Of a DNA stretch of 34,799 bases, positions 23,131 through 32,700 are shown piece by piece (positions within the stretch are counted from its first letter, which is position 1; each line of letters starts with the position of its first letter). Source of the stretch: Candidatus Gastranaerophilales bacterium (GTDB taxonomy: Bacteria > Cyanobacteriota > Vampirovibrionia > Gastranaerophilales > Gastranaerophilaceae). The position numbers and the translations under genes are program-made. The stretch spans positions 1-34,799 of the forward strand of contig CALUVN010000022.1 of the NCBI GenBank assembly GCA_944324235.1, in the 5' to 3' direction. The notes below the pieces were generated by a model that was not told the DNA's origin, made no database searches, and worked only from the letters and a program-made list of their open reading frames with translations.

Positions 23131-24228
23131 TTATTTTTTGTGTCTAGGCTCTGAAACTATTCTACCTTGATTATTCTTATTTTTCAAGTTGTAAACAAAA
23201 AGTAAAATTTCAGCTATAGCCTTATATAGCTCAGGCGGAATCTGCTGATTGATATCTACCATTTTAAATAAAGCACGTGCAACAGGCGCATTTTCTATAA
23301 CCGGAACATTATGTTCTTTGGCTATGCCAATAATTTTTTTTGCAATTAACTCAGTTCCTTTTGCGACCAGCATAGGAGACGCCATTTCTTCTGCCTTATA
23401 TTTTAGAGCACACGCGATGTGGGTAGGGTTTGTAACAACAAAGTCTGCTTCAGGAACACTATCCATCATACCCTGCTGCAACATTTGCATACGGCGCTGA
23501 CGAAGTGCTGCTTTCACATTCGGATCACCTTCTGTGTTTTTATATTCATCCTTAATTTCTTTAAAAGACATTTTCTGATCTTTTAGAAATTTCCATTTAG
23601 TAACGCCATAATCGGCAGCCGCAATAATCAAAAACGCTATGCAGGCCTGAAAAACGAACTCCGTAACAAGTTTTCCGAATTCTATCATTACCGCAAAATT
23701 ATTATCAATTGCAGCAAGCATAAGAATACTTTCAATATGCTTTTTATAGACATTCCAGCCTATGATGCCTAAAATCAAAACTTTCATTATGTTCTTAAAT
23801 AACTCAAAGAGAGTTTTTATAGACATAATATTTTTAAAATACTTGGTAGGATTAAGTTTATCAAGTTTCGGCATCAAAGGAGCAGTAGCCACCAGCGGAC
23901 CGACTTGAATAAAATCGGCCATTATCGCAACAAACCACGCCAGAGCCAGAATAGGCCCGATAATCAGAAAAGCTGTTTTTAATGTAATAGTTAAAATATA
24001 AGTTAAACCGATAGTATCAAGATGCTGATTTGGAATTTGCTCATAAAGCAATACAAATATTTGCGAAATCTGCTCCCAGATAAAAGGAGCAAGACCGAAT
24101 ATAGCAGAAAATAAAATAAGCAGAGATATTGCTGTTGAAAAATCTTTTGACTTAACAACCTGCCCTTCTTTTCTGGCTTGTTCCAGTTTACGCGGCGTGG
24201 CGTCAAACTGCTTATCTTCATCACCCAT
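23131..24228 (-). CDS. flhB: FlhB (flagellar export gate; SctU family)
   Basis: 365 residues. Component of the type III export gate that switches substrate class after self-cleavage. Four membrane segments in residues 30-215 (STAISLLILFSAIFGL, LKTAFLIIGPILALAWF, VLILGIIGWNVY, FQACIAFLIIAAADYG). A cytoplasmic domain follows with the autocleavage motif NPTH at 267-270 in VVTNPTHIACALKY. The N-terminal DATPRKLEQARKEGQV is typical of the family. An injectisome SctU is possible, but the adjacent sigma factor favours flagella. No other export genes occur in the window. Overlaps neither neighbour; 44 bases after deoC. Confidence 0.92.
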   Translation of the reverse strand: MGDEDKQFDATPRKLEQARKEGQVVKSKDFSTAISLLILFSAIFGLAPFIWEQISQIFVLLYEQIPNQHLDTIGLTYILTITLKTAFLIIGPILALAWFVAIMADFIQVGPLVATAPLMPKLDKLNPTKYFKNIMSIKTLFELFKNIMKVLILGIIGWNVYKKHIESILMLAAIDNNFAVMIEFGKLVTEFVFQACIAFLIIAAADYGVTKWKFLKDQKMSFKEIKDEYKNTEGDPNVKAALRQRRMQMLQQGMMDSVPEADFVVTNPTHIACALKYKAEEMASPMLVAKGTELIAKKIIGIAKEHNVPVIENAPVARALFKMVDINQQIPPELYKAIAEILLFVYNLKNKNNQGRIVSEPRHKK

Positions 24229-24272
24229 CGGCTTACTTTAATTCCTTTCTTAAAATATTATATCACATCGGG

Positions 24273-24926
24273 TTATTCAGATACTATTTTTACACCTGAA
24301 CTTGTACCTATTCTGTCAGCACCTGACTCAAGCATTTTTATTGCATCAGCTCTGCTGCGGATACCGCCTGAGGCTTTGACTTTTAAATTATACGGTGAAA
24401 CTGTCCTGAACATTAATTCTACATCTTCAGCTTTAGCACCGACTCCGCCTTTTACAAAACCCGTAGAGGTCTTAACAAAATCGGCTTTAGCTTCAATACA
24501 GAGTTCGCAGGCTTTTTTAATTTCCGCCTGACTGAGAAGATCTGTTTCAAGTATTACCTTCAAAGGTTTATCACCGCAGGCTTCTTTTACTTTTTTAATG
24601 TCATCGCGCACAAAATCAAAATTCTTATTTTTTAGTTCTGTAACGTTAATAACCATATCAATTTCATCAGCTCCGTCTTTGACAGCCTGAGCCGCTTCAA
24701 ACGCTTTCACTTCGGATTTATTTGCACCAAGAGGAAAACCAACTACAGTTACGATTTTAACATCACTGTCTTTTAAATATTCCTTGGCCATAGAAACATA
24801 ACAAGGATTAATACAAACGCCTAAAAATTGATATTCTTTAGCTTCCTCAAACAATTTTATAAAATCTTCTTTTGTTGCATCCTGCTTAAGTAATGTGTGT
24901 TCAATAAATTGATTCATATTTGCCAT
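24273..24926 (-). CDS. deoC: Deoxyribose-phosphate aldolase
   Basis: 217 residues. Splits 2-deoxyribose-5-phosphate into glyceraldehyde-3-phosphate and acetaldehyde; nucleoside salvage. Motifs: GVCINPCYV, VVGFPLGAN, ADEIDMVIN (Asp of the proton relay), FVKTSTGF (Schiff-base Lys), KASGGIRS (second Lys), GADRIGTSSG. A longer in-frame ATG at 24944 exists, but the ATG at 24926 has AGAGGTGG about six bases upstream and is preferred. Same strand as metF, 21 bases downstream of it, so probably co-transcribed. Confidence 0.95.
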   Translation of the reverse strand: MANMNQFIEHTLLKQDATKEDFIKLFEEAKEYQFLGVCINPCYVSMAKEYLKDSDVKIVTVVGFPLGANKSEVKAFEAAQAVKDGADEIDMVINVTELKNKNFDFVRDDIKKVKEACGDKPLKVILETDLLSQAEIKKACELCIEAKADFVKTSTGFVKGGVGAKAEDVELMFRTVSPYNLKVKASGGIRSRADAIKMLESGADRIGTSSGVKIVSE

Positions 24927-24947
24927 AACATCCACCTCTTTCATTGT

Positions 24948-25814
24948 TTATTGAAAATTATTGTCCAAAATTTTTGAAACCGAATCGGATTTATTCAGTG
25001 TATAAAAATGTATTCCGTCAACTTTCTGTTTTATCAAATCGCTGCACTGTAATGATGCAAATTCTACTCCTATTTTCTTTATATCTTCAGGATTTTTCGA
25101 GAATTTTTCAAATTTTTGCAGCAAATCAGCTGGAATTTTCACTTTAATATCAGATATAATTTTTTCAGTTTGTTTTATAGACACCACAGGCATTATACCT
25201 GCAGCAACAGGTACGGTTATGCCGGCATTACGGACGCGTTCCAGAAAATCGTAAAACACTTTATTGTCAAAAAATAATTGTGTATATATAACATCAGCAC
25301 CTGCATCAACTTTTCGTTTCAAATTATCAATATCAGATTTCAAATTTTTGCTTTCGCAATGTCCGTAAGGATAACCTGCAACCGCAACAGAAAAATCTGA
25401 TTTTGCGTTTATATATTCAACAAGCTCATTTGCATAATAAAAATCATGAAAACATTTTTCCGTATCTTTTGGAATATCTCCGCGCAGAGCCAATATATTT
25501 TCAACAGCAAGACTTTTGAACAATTCCAGCCTGTTATCAACATCAGCACGTGTAGAACATATACAGGTAAAATGCGGCATGACATTTATGCCGAAATTAC
25601 TGCTGATTGAATTGATAATTTCAACACTGTGAGTTCTGTCAGTTCCGCCTGCGCCGTGTGTTAAAGAGACTAATGCGGGATTATATTTTTTAAGCAAACT
25701 GATTTCTGTAAGGAGGGCGGCTGTTTTTTTACCGTCAGCATCATCCTTTGGCGGGAAAAATTCAAATGATATTACGGGAGAATTCTCTTCTTTGTAGATT
25801 TCTCTTAATTTCAT
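24948..25814 (-). CDS. metF: 5,10-methylenetetrahydrofolate reductase
   Basis: 289 residues. FAD enzyme making 5-methyl-THF for methionine synthesis. Motifs: ISFEFFPPKDD, VSLTHGAGGTDR, NILALRGDIP, VAVAGYPYGH, YTQLFFDN, VPVAAGIMP. The open frame reaches 25871 but the extra residues run through the pgm terminator, so the ATG at 25814 (MKLREIYKEE) is the real start. No Shine-Dalgarno; TATAAT lies exactly six bases before this ATG. Likely first gene of metF-deoC-flhB-sigma. Confidence 0.95.
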   Translation of the reverse strand: MKLREIYKEENSPVISFEFFPPKDDADGKKTAALLTEISLLKKYNPALVSLTHGAGGTDRTHSVEIINSISSNFGINVMPHFTCICSTRADVDNRLELFKSLAVENILALRGDIPKDTEKCFHDFYYANELVEYINAKSDFSVAVAGYPYGHCESKNLKSDIDNLKRKVDAGADVIYTQLFFDNKVFYDFLERVRNAGITVPVAAGIMPVVSIKQTEKIISDIKVKIPADLLQKFEKFSKNPEDIKKIGVEFASLQCSDLIKQKVDGIHFYTLNKSDSVSKILDNNFQ

Positions 25815-25820
25815 AAAATG

Positions 25821-25829
25821 ATTATAGCA
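25821..25829 (-). promoter_or_regulatory. Extended -10 of metF, leaderless arrangement
   Basis: TGCTATAAT on the minus strand, with TATAAT at 25821-25826. Six bases (25815-25820) separate it from the metF ATG. The promoter lies immediately after the pgm terminator. Confidence 0.6.
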
Positions 25830-25840
25830 TGTAAAAATAA

Positions 25841-25864
25841 AAAGCGGTCTTTTTAAACCGCTTT
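25841..25864 (-). terminator. Intrinsic terminator of the phosphohexomutase gene
   Basis: Eight-bp stem AAAGCGGT (25841-25848) / ACCGCTTT (25857-25864) with an eight-base loop. On the minus strand it is followed by TTATTTTTA. It lies 26 bases beyond the stop of the 25890-28166 gene. Confidence 0.8.
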
Positions 25865-25889
25865 CTATCATCTATTTTATTTAGATTAT

Positions 25890-28166
25890 TTAGAAATTGT
25901 ATTTAGGAATTTCAAATTTTTCATTATTTGCATCTTTGTCTACAAATTCCAAATAGTATTTCATAGCCTTGTCTTTAGCCTCGTTATAGAACTTATCTGT
26001 GATGTATTTTTTGTGCAGTTCTGTTCTGTCACCGGAGTAATTGCCCAGAGCATTTGCATACATTTCGATAATTCCTTTATCAAGTCCGCCGCCGTAAGCT
26101 TTTGTTTTTGCATCTGTTCCTGATGGTCTGATTTCAATATATTTGTCGTCAAATTCAAGGTATGTTCCGTCACCGACAAATTTGATAGATTTAAGATTAT
26201 CAAATATCAGGCTCTTAAACGAATCGTTCAAAACTTCTCTCACTTCTTCAAGAGTCATCACATTTTCTCTAACGGCAATAGCCATTGAAAGATAGAACAA
26301 ATCATTCTTTGTACGTTTCTTTTCACCTTCAATTTTAGACTCTTTTAGCTTATTAATATCAGGTTCAGATTCGTTGTAATAAGCAATATCTACGCGGGTA
26401 TCAAATCTTCCGATAATATTACTTTCATTAAATATTTCAACCAGATATTCAGAAAGAAACTGTCTTTTTTTGTACAGTTTGGAAACAAGAGCAGAAGCAA
26501 CAATAATAGCTTCCGTAGCGCTTTTTTCTCTCATTGCAACCGCACATCTACCGTGCTGTGATTTGATTAAATCTTCAGTACCCATAATCATTCCGCCGGA
26601 TTCTTCTCCTCCGAATAAGAGTCTAGGATTAACTCCCAGATTTATCGGGTTAGAGAATACGTCGTCAACAATGACTTCTTTGTCAGGATTATTTTTAAGT
26701 TTCAGCTCAACTTTCTTCATAATGTTTGCAATTTCTTTAAATCCGACAGGGACATTAACAACTTTAACGCCGTTGTTTTTAGCCCATTCATCCCATGATA
26801 GAGCTGATGCTGTGGTTTTAATCATAAATCTTGGGTGTTTATCCCAGAGTTTTTGAGCTTTAAGTTGTTTTGCCCAGAAATCCATCAGCATAAGAAAGGC
26901 CTGATTTGCAGTAAAAACAGTTAAAATTGTCTTATCATCGATTTTAACATAGTCAATGCCTGCTTCTTCAAGTTTAGGGATTCTGAGACAGCTTTCTGTC
27001 TGGGTAATAGTCAATCTGTCATGATCAGGATCTGTAATCAAAACAACAGTACCGAGAGGAAAATCTTTCAGCTTTTCGTTATATTTTAGAGTTTCGATTA
27101 CAGGGAAAAATTTTTCGCCGTTTGTTCTTTTTGCAACGACAGTAGCATCAACGGAATAATCGTAAAAAGCTTTTTCGCCTTTAGGAGTATGGTCGTATTT
27201 GCCTATTGAATGGAAGAAAGGGTCTTCCTCCGTATTAAACCAAACAAATTTATCTTCAACACCAAGTTTTTTTAATACACGGCTAAGAGTTCTGTAAGCA
27301 GAACCGCCAACATTTTCAATTGCAATTTCAGCCTCCAGTGACTTAATCAAATCTAGATTAAAGCTTTGCGCAACTCCTGATTTTAAGTATTCGACATACA
27401 AATCAACGCCGTCATCAATAGAAGCCATAACTTTTTCGTCTATAAGCGGATTATTTTTTGCCGCAATCTTAATTTCGTATGAACCTTTTTTCTCAGTTTC
27501 TTCAAAAATTTCTCTTATTTTGTTTACAAACTCCATAGATTCTTCAGGAAGATACTGGCTGCCTTGAGAGTTCAAATCTTTAGTGGCATTTTTTACTGAA
27601 ATACCATGACTTGATGTAATATATTCACCTCCGAGGAGGTCAAGTTTAAATGCAAGAAAAGATGCCAGCCATATAGGAATAGTTTTACGACCTGCAGGAA
27701 CAAGTGTTTTAATCCCGTTAGCAGCCTGAACTCTTGCAATAGCATCCAGAAATAAATCAGAATTGTATCTGACTTCACGTCCTGCAATTTTAACTATCTC
27801 TTTGTCAGGATATTTTTCGTTAGCCACAAGCGCCTTGGCAAGAGTAGCAAGAACAATCCCGACAAGATTAATCGGAAATCTTGTATCCTGCGGGTATAAA
27901 ATATTTTGCGGGCCTCTGATGCCGGCTGTTGAAACTTTTGCTTCTTTTTCGTAATTAGCAAACCATTCTTCCAAATTTAAACCTTCCGGATTATTTTTTT
28001 CATCATACGGTTTTAGATGTTCCTTTTTTAGAGTAAATGTAAATTCACCTTCATCTGAAAAATTCATCAAGTCAAGATTCTTTATATAATCAGGGGTTTT
28101 GTCATATACACTTTTAAACAATTCATTTTCTAAGTTGTTATTACTTTTTTTTCTTAATTCACTCAT
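25890..28166 (-). CDS. Large alpha-D-phosphohexomutase (phosphoglucomutase/phosphomannomutase superfamily)
   Basis: 758 residues, well above the usual 450-580. Superfamily motifs in order: STAGIRGP (79-86), catalytic serine loop ITSSHGIS (183-190), metal loop DPDHDR (380-385), sugar-binding GGEESGG (around 540), phosphate-binding RPSGTDAKTKAY near the C-terminus. All four active-site elements are present, so an active mutase is expected, probably on glucose- or mannose-phosphates. The serine loop (SSHG rather than S/A-S-H-N-P) and the extra length set it apart from textbook PGM/PMM; the exact substrate is not readable. Strong Shine-Dalgarno AAGGAGAGG. Divergent from the plsC genes. Confidence 0.88.
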   Translation of the reverse strand: MSELRKKSNNNLENELFKSVYDKTPDYIKNLDLMNFSDEGEFTFTLKKEHLKPYDEKNNPEGLNLEEWFANYEKEAKVSTAGIRGPQNILYPQDTRFPINLVGIVLATLAKALVANEKYPDKEIVKIAGREVRYNSDLFLDAIARVQAANGIKTLVPAGRKTIPIWLASFLAFKLDLLGGEYITSSHGISVKNATKDLNSQGSQYLPEESMEFVNKIREIFEETEKKGSYEIKIAAKNNPLIDEKVMASIDDGVDLYVEYLKSGVAQSFNLDLIKSLEAEIAIENVGGSAYRTLSRVLKKLGVEDKFVWFNTEEDPFFHSIGKYDHTPKGEKAFYDYSVDATVVAKRTNGEKFFPVIETLKYNEKLKDFPLGTVVLITDPDHDRLTITQTESCLRIPKLEEAGIDYVKIDDKTILTVFTANQAFLMLMDFWAKQLKAQKLWDKHPRFMIKTTASALSWDEWAKNNGVKVVNVPVGFKEIANIMKKVELKLKNNPDKEVIVDDVFSNPINLGVNPRLLFGGEESGGMIMGTEDLIKSQHGRCAVAMREKSATEAIIVASALVSKLYKKRQFLSEYLVEIFNESNIIGRFDTRVDIAYYNESEPDINKLKESKIEGEKKRTKNDLFYLSMAIAVRENVMTLEEVREVLNDSFKSLIFDNLKSIKFVGDGTYLEFDDKYIEIRPSGTDAKTKAYGGGLDKGIIEMYANALGNYSGDRTELHKKYITDKFYNEAKDKAMKYYLEFVDKDANNEKFEIPKYNF

Positions 28167-28215
28167 AACCTCTCCTTGGTAATATTAATCAATTTTTATT
28201 ATATTATAAAAAAAC

Positions 28216-28244
28216 TTGTAATGTGGCATGTTTACATATATAAT
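28216..28244 (+). promoter_or_regulatory. Promoter of the plsC pair
   Basis: -35 TTGTAA (28216-28221), 17-base spacer, -10 TATAAT (28239-28244). Start near 28251; leader of about 33 nt with GAGG before the ATG at 28284. This fixes 28284 rather than upstream in-frame starts. Confidence 0.7.
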
Positions 28245-28283
28245 TGTATTAGTTCAATAAAATACAGACACAGAGGAAACAAA

Positions 28284-28937
28284 ATGTTTTGGGACAAAGA
28301 AAAAAATTACGCAAAAAGAGACGCATCAGAATTCAACTGGGCGCGTTCATTGTTTCAAATCCTTGTATGCAAATTCTTTTATATGATTCGTTATAAGTTT
28401 GTATACAGACTTGAAGTCCATGGATTGGAAAATGTACCTAAAGATAATCATTACATTGTGTGTCCGAACCATTTATCTACACTTGATCCGCCGCTAATGG
28501 TAGCGGTAATGCCGCGCAGAATATCATTTATGGCAAAAAAAGAATTATACGACAATTTTTTCTTACGCTGGTGGTTTGATTGGCTTGGAGCATTCGCAGT
28601 AAACAGAGAAAAATTAGGTCCGTCAACAATAAAAACAGCACGCACAATTATAGACTCTAAATGGGTGCTTGGTTTGTTTCCACAGGGAACTCGCGGAGAA
28701 GTCGGCGAAATTAAAGGTATATCAAAAGGATTTGCGACACTTGCCAAATCTACAAAATGCGGGATACTACCTGTTGGTATTTTAGGAACTCAAGAGGTTA
28801 AAAGACTGCCGTTTTCCGGTAAAATTATTGTTAATATCGGAGAAATAATACCTTATAGTGATAACGTTGAAGAAATGGTCGAGAAATGGATTGAATCAAT
28901 ACAAAAACTTACAGGGTTCAAATACGTAAAAGAATGA
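28284..28937 (+). CDS. 1-acyl-glycerol-3-phosphate acyltransferase (PlsC family), copy 1
   Basis: 218 residues. Transfers an acyl chain to lysophosphatidate, giving phosphatidate for membrane lipids; membrane-associated. Motif I NHLSTLDPP (H-x4-D), motif II-type FMAKKELYDNFFLRWWFDWLGAFAV, motif III LFPQGTRGEVGEIKGISKGF, motif IV ILPVGI. A hydrophobic segment lies near residues 20-40. Shine-Dalgarno GAGG. Followed after 15 bases by a second member of the same family. Confidence 0.92.
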   Translation: MFWDKEKNYAKRDASEFNWARSLFQILVCKFFYMIRYKFVYRLEVHGLENVPKDNHYIVCPNHLSTLDPPLMVAVMPRRISFMAKKELYDNFFLRWWFDWLGAFAVNREKLGPSTIKTARTIIDSKWVLGLFPQGTRGEVGEIKGISKGFATLAKSTKCGILPVGILGTQEVKRLPFSGKIIVNIGEIIPYSDNVEEMVEKWIESIQKLTGFKYVKE

Positions 28938-28952
28938 TGATTGGAGTTAAGA

Positions 28953-29660
28953 ATGGCGAAAAAAGTAAGAAATTATAACAGAAGATATCCGAATGAATAT
29001 AACATATTCAGAACCCTTTTTTATATGACATTTTTACACGTTGTAGTAATTCCGTTTATGAAAATATTTTATAACTACACAATCACCGGTCGTGAAAATC
29101 TGCCATCAAGACATAAAAGCGGGAAGTACATTTACACTGCAAACCATGTTTCAATATTTGACCCGCCAATGGTAACAATGGCTACATACAGACCTATAGC
29201 TTATATGGCTAAAAAGGAGTTGTTTCAAGACGGCGAAAAATTAAGCTGGCTTGTAAAACGTTTGGGTGCATTTGCTGTAGACAGAACTAAACCTGAAATT
29301 GCAACATTTAAAACAGTAAGAGACATTTTAGCAACAAGCTGGTCTCTCGGAGTATTTCCACAGGGCGGCACAAGACCTTACGGCAAGCTGGAAAACATAA
29401 AAAAAGGCTTTGTGGTAATCGCTAAAAATGCAAAAGCGGATATTGTACCGGTTGCTATTGCAGACTTCAGCGGCTACCCTAAATTAAAACCTTTTACAAG
29501 ACAAAAAGTTAATCTTCATATAGGCAAACCTATTTCATATAAATTACCTGAAGATGTAATAATTTATGAATGGTGTAAACAAATATCAGAACTTGCAGGA
29601 TATGAAAACTGTGCACCTCTGCCTGAAAGCTATAAAATTAACGAAAATCAGCCTGCATAA
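28953..29660 (+). CDS. 1-acyl-glycerol-3-phosphate acyltransferase (PlsC family), copy 2
   Basis: 235 residues. Same family as the upstream gene: NHVSIFDPPMV (H-x4-D), AYMAKKELFQDGEKLSWLVK, VFPQGGTRPYGKLENIKKGF, IVPVAI. In motif III the usual P-E/Q-G-T-R has an extra Gly (PQGGTR). Shine-Dalgarno GGAG seven bases before the ATG; a TTG at 28941 in frame is less likely. Two tandem copies may differ in acyl chain or acceptor preference, which is inference. No terminator found before dnaE. Confidence 0.92.
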   Translation: MAKKVRNYNRRYPNEYNIFRTLFYMTFLHVVVIPFMKIFYNYTITGRENLPSRHKSGKYIYTANHVSIFDPPMVTMATYRPIAYMAKKELFQDGEKLSWLVKRLGAFAVDRTKPEIATFKTVRDILATSWSLGVFPQGGTRPYGKLENIKKGFVVIAKNAKADIVPVAIADFSGYPKLKPFTRQKVNLHIGKPISYKLPEDVIIYEWCKQISELAGYENCAPLPESYKINENQPA

Positions 29661-29733
29661 GTAAATGATTTTTGAACAATTACACTAATTTTAACTTTCG
29701 TTTACATTAAAAGTTTTTTGCTATTGTATGTGC

Positions 29734-29739
29734 TACGAT
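29734..29739 (+). promoter_or_regulatory. Possible -10 of dnaE, leaderless arrangement
   Basis: TACGAT ends six bases before the ATG at 29746, the spacing seen at ribF, metF and the 19321 gene. It is a weaker match to the -10 consensus and the -35 is unclear. Confidence 0.35.
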
Positions 29740-29745
29740 TATCAT

Positions 29746-32700
29746 ATGAGTACACAATACGTTCCATTACATTTACACAGTGAATACTCTTTGCTGGACG
29801 GGGCTATTAAGGTAAAACAGCTTTGCGAATTTGCAAAAGAAAATAACATGCCGGCTGTTGCGATTACAGACCACGGGGTTATGTATTCAGCTATTGAATT
29901 TTACAGAACAGCTAAGGAAATCGGTGTCAAATCAATTATAGGATGCGAATTCTACGTACACGACGGCGATATTCACGAAAAGAATCCTCAGGATAACCCG
30001 CTTTACCACCTCGTACTCCTTGCAAAGGACAAAGACGGTTATATGAACCTCGTCAAACTGGTTTCTATTGCCCACTGCGAAGGTATGTATTATAAGCCGC
30101 GTGTCAATTTTGAACTTATTGAAAAATACTCAAAAGGTTTGATTTGCTGCTCTGCCTGCCTCGGGGGCGAAGTTCTGCAAAATCTGCTTAAAAACGATTA
30201 TGAAGCAGCAAAAGCCACAGCACAAAAATACAAAGATTTGTTCGGTGATGACTATTACATTGAACTTCAAGACCACGGACTTGATGAACAAAAACGCACA
30301 AATCCTGATTTGATTAAAATTGCTCAGGAACTGAATATTAAAATGGTCATCACTAACGACTCTCACTATCTTAAACGTGAAGATGCCGACTGGCACGACA
30401 CTCTTTTATGCCTTCAGACTAATGCTCTGAAAAGCGACCCTAATCGTTTCCATTTCCCAAATAATGAATTTTATGTCAAAACGCCTATTGAACTAAGAGA
30501 TTCTTTCAAATGGATGGACAGCGATATGTTTGACGAATGTATTAAAAACACCGTCGAAGTCGCAGAAAAATGCCACCTTATTCTTGAAATGGGCAAATCT
30601 CCGCTGCCGCACTATGAAGTTCCTGCAGGACACACCGTAGAGACTTACCTGAATTACGTTGTGCATCAAGGGCTTAAGGACAGGTATGGTGATGTACCGA
30701 AAGAAATTGAGGACCGCGTCAAATATGAACTCGGTATTATTGAACAAATGGGCTTTTCAGCATACTTTCTTATCACCTGGGATTTTGTTCACTTTGCTAA
30801 AACCCATGATATTCCGGTAGGCCCGGGAAGAGGTTCTGCAGCAGGTTCGGTTGTTGCTTATGCGCTTGGAATTACCGATCTTGACCCGATAAAGCACAAT
30901 CTGTTGTTTGAAAGATTTCTGAACCCTGAACGTTACAGTATGCCAGATGTCGATATTGACTTCTGCATCGAACGACGCGGCGAAGTTATTGACTACGTTT
31001 CCCAAAAATACGGCGAAGATAAAGTCTGTCAGATTATAACATTCGGTACTTATGCAGCTAAAGCGGCAATGAAAGGGGTTGCAAGAGTTTTTGATATTCC
31101 TTATGCCAAAAGTAACCAGCTTGCATCTTTAATCCCGAGTGAACCGAAAACTCATATTGATGACGCACTTCAAGAAGGAATGGAGCTTAAAAAACTCTAC
31201 GACGAAGATCCTGAAGTAAAAAAACTTGTCGACATGGCCAAAGCTATTGAAGGGATTAAAAATAACACAGGCACACACGCGGCAGGTGTAATCATTGCGC
31301 ACAAACCGCTCAACGAAATAGTTCCTGTTCAGCCTTCCAAAGACGGTATCATCGTTACAGAATATCCGATGGCAGATTTGGAAAAACTCGGGCTTTTGAA
31401 AATGGACTTTCTCGGTCTGCGTAACCTTACAATGATTACCAAGACAATGAAGCTCATCAAAAAACGCCGCGGTATTGAGTTTGATATCAATAAAATTCCG
31501 CTTGACGATAAGCCGACATACGATATGCTGATTGCAGGCGACACTGACGGCGTGTTCCAGCTGGAATCTGCCGGTATGAAACGGCTTGTTAAAGATTTAC
31601 AGCCTGACGTTTTTGAAGATTTAGGCGCTCTTGTTGCGCTTTTCCGTCCGGGTCCTTTAGAATCCGGAATGGTTAAGGACTTCGTCGAACGTAAACACGG
31701 ACGTCAAGAAATTAAATACGCCCACCCGAGCCTTGAACCGGTTCTAAAAGATACATACGGAACAATTGTTTATCAGGAACAAATCATGCAGGTGTTCCAG
31801 GTGCTTGCAGACTATACACTCGGTCAGGCGGATATGGTTCGCCGTATGATGGGTAAGAAAAAACTGGACGAAATGGCCCAACAAAAAGGTAAGTTCGTTG
31901 AAGGGGCAGGCAGACACGGTATGGCCGCAAAAGATGCCGAAGCTTTGTTTGAACAGATTGAAAAATTTGCATCATACTGCTTTAACAGGTCACACTCTGC
32001 TGCTTATGCATTTGTAGCTTACCAGACTGCATATCTCAAATGTCACTATAAAGTAGAATACCTTGCATGTCTGCTTTCCAGTGTTGCAGGTGATCAGGAA
32101 AAAACTCAGCTATATATTGAAGAAGCCCAGAAAAACGGCATTAAAGTCATGGCGCCTGATATTAACAAATCTTACGCAGAATTCACACCGGACGGAGATG
32201 ATATCCGCTTTGGACTTTCAGCAATCAAACAGGTCGGGGAAGGTGTTATTGAATCTATCATCAAAGAACGTGAAGAAAACGGCGAATATAAATCTATCTA
32301 CGATTATTGCACCAGACTTGATGCTAAATGCTGTAACAAGAGAGTACTTGAAGGCTTAATTAAGGCCGGAGCGTTCTCTAATATTGAAAAAAGCCGCAAA
32401 CAACTGCTTGATAATATGGACTATATTATCGCAACTGCGGCAAAAGAAGCAAAAGAAAAAGCTTTAGGTCAGGTCAGCCTTTTTGCGGGATTACAGGATA
32501 ATGCAGATTTTGCAGGCTCACAATTCCAGCTTGCAGGAAGCGATGAAGAATATGACCAGCGCCAGATTCAATTATTTGAAAAAGAATTTCTGGGATTTTA
32601 CGTAACAAGCCACCCGCTTTCTACGATTAGAGACAAGCTGCCTTTCTTGATGACTCACAAAATTTCGGAAATTGCAGACACTCCGACTGACAAATACGTT

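Noticed and set aside
23131-24228. Injectisome SctU instead of FlhB
   Set aside because: Cannot be fully excluded by sequence, but the adjacent sigma-28-like gene and absence of any effector or needle gene favour the flagellar protein.
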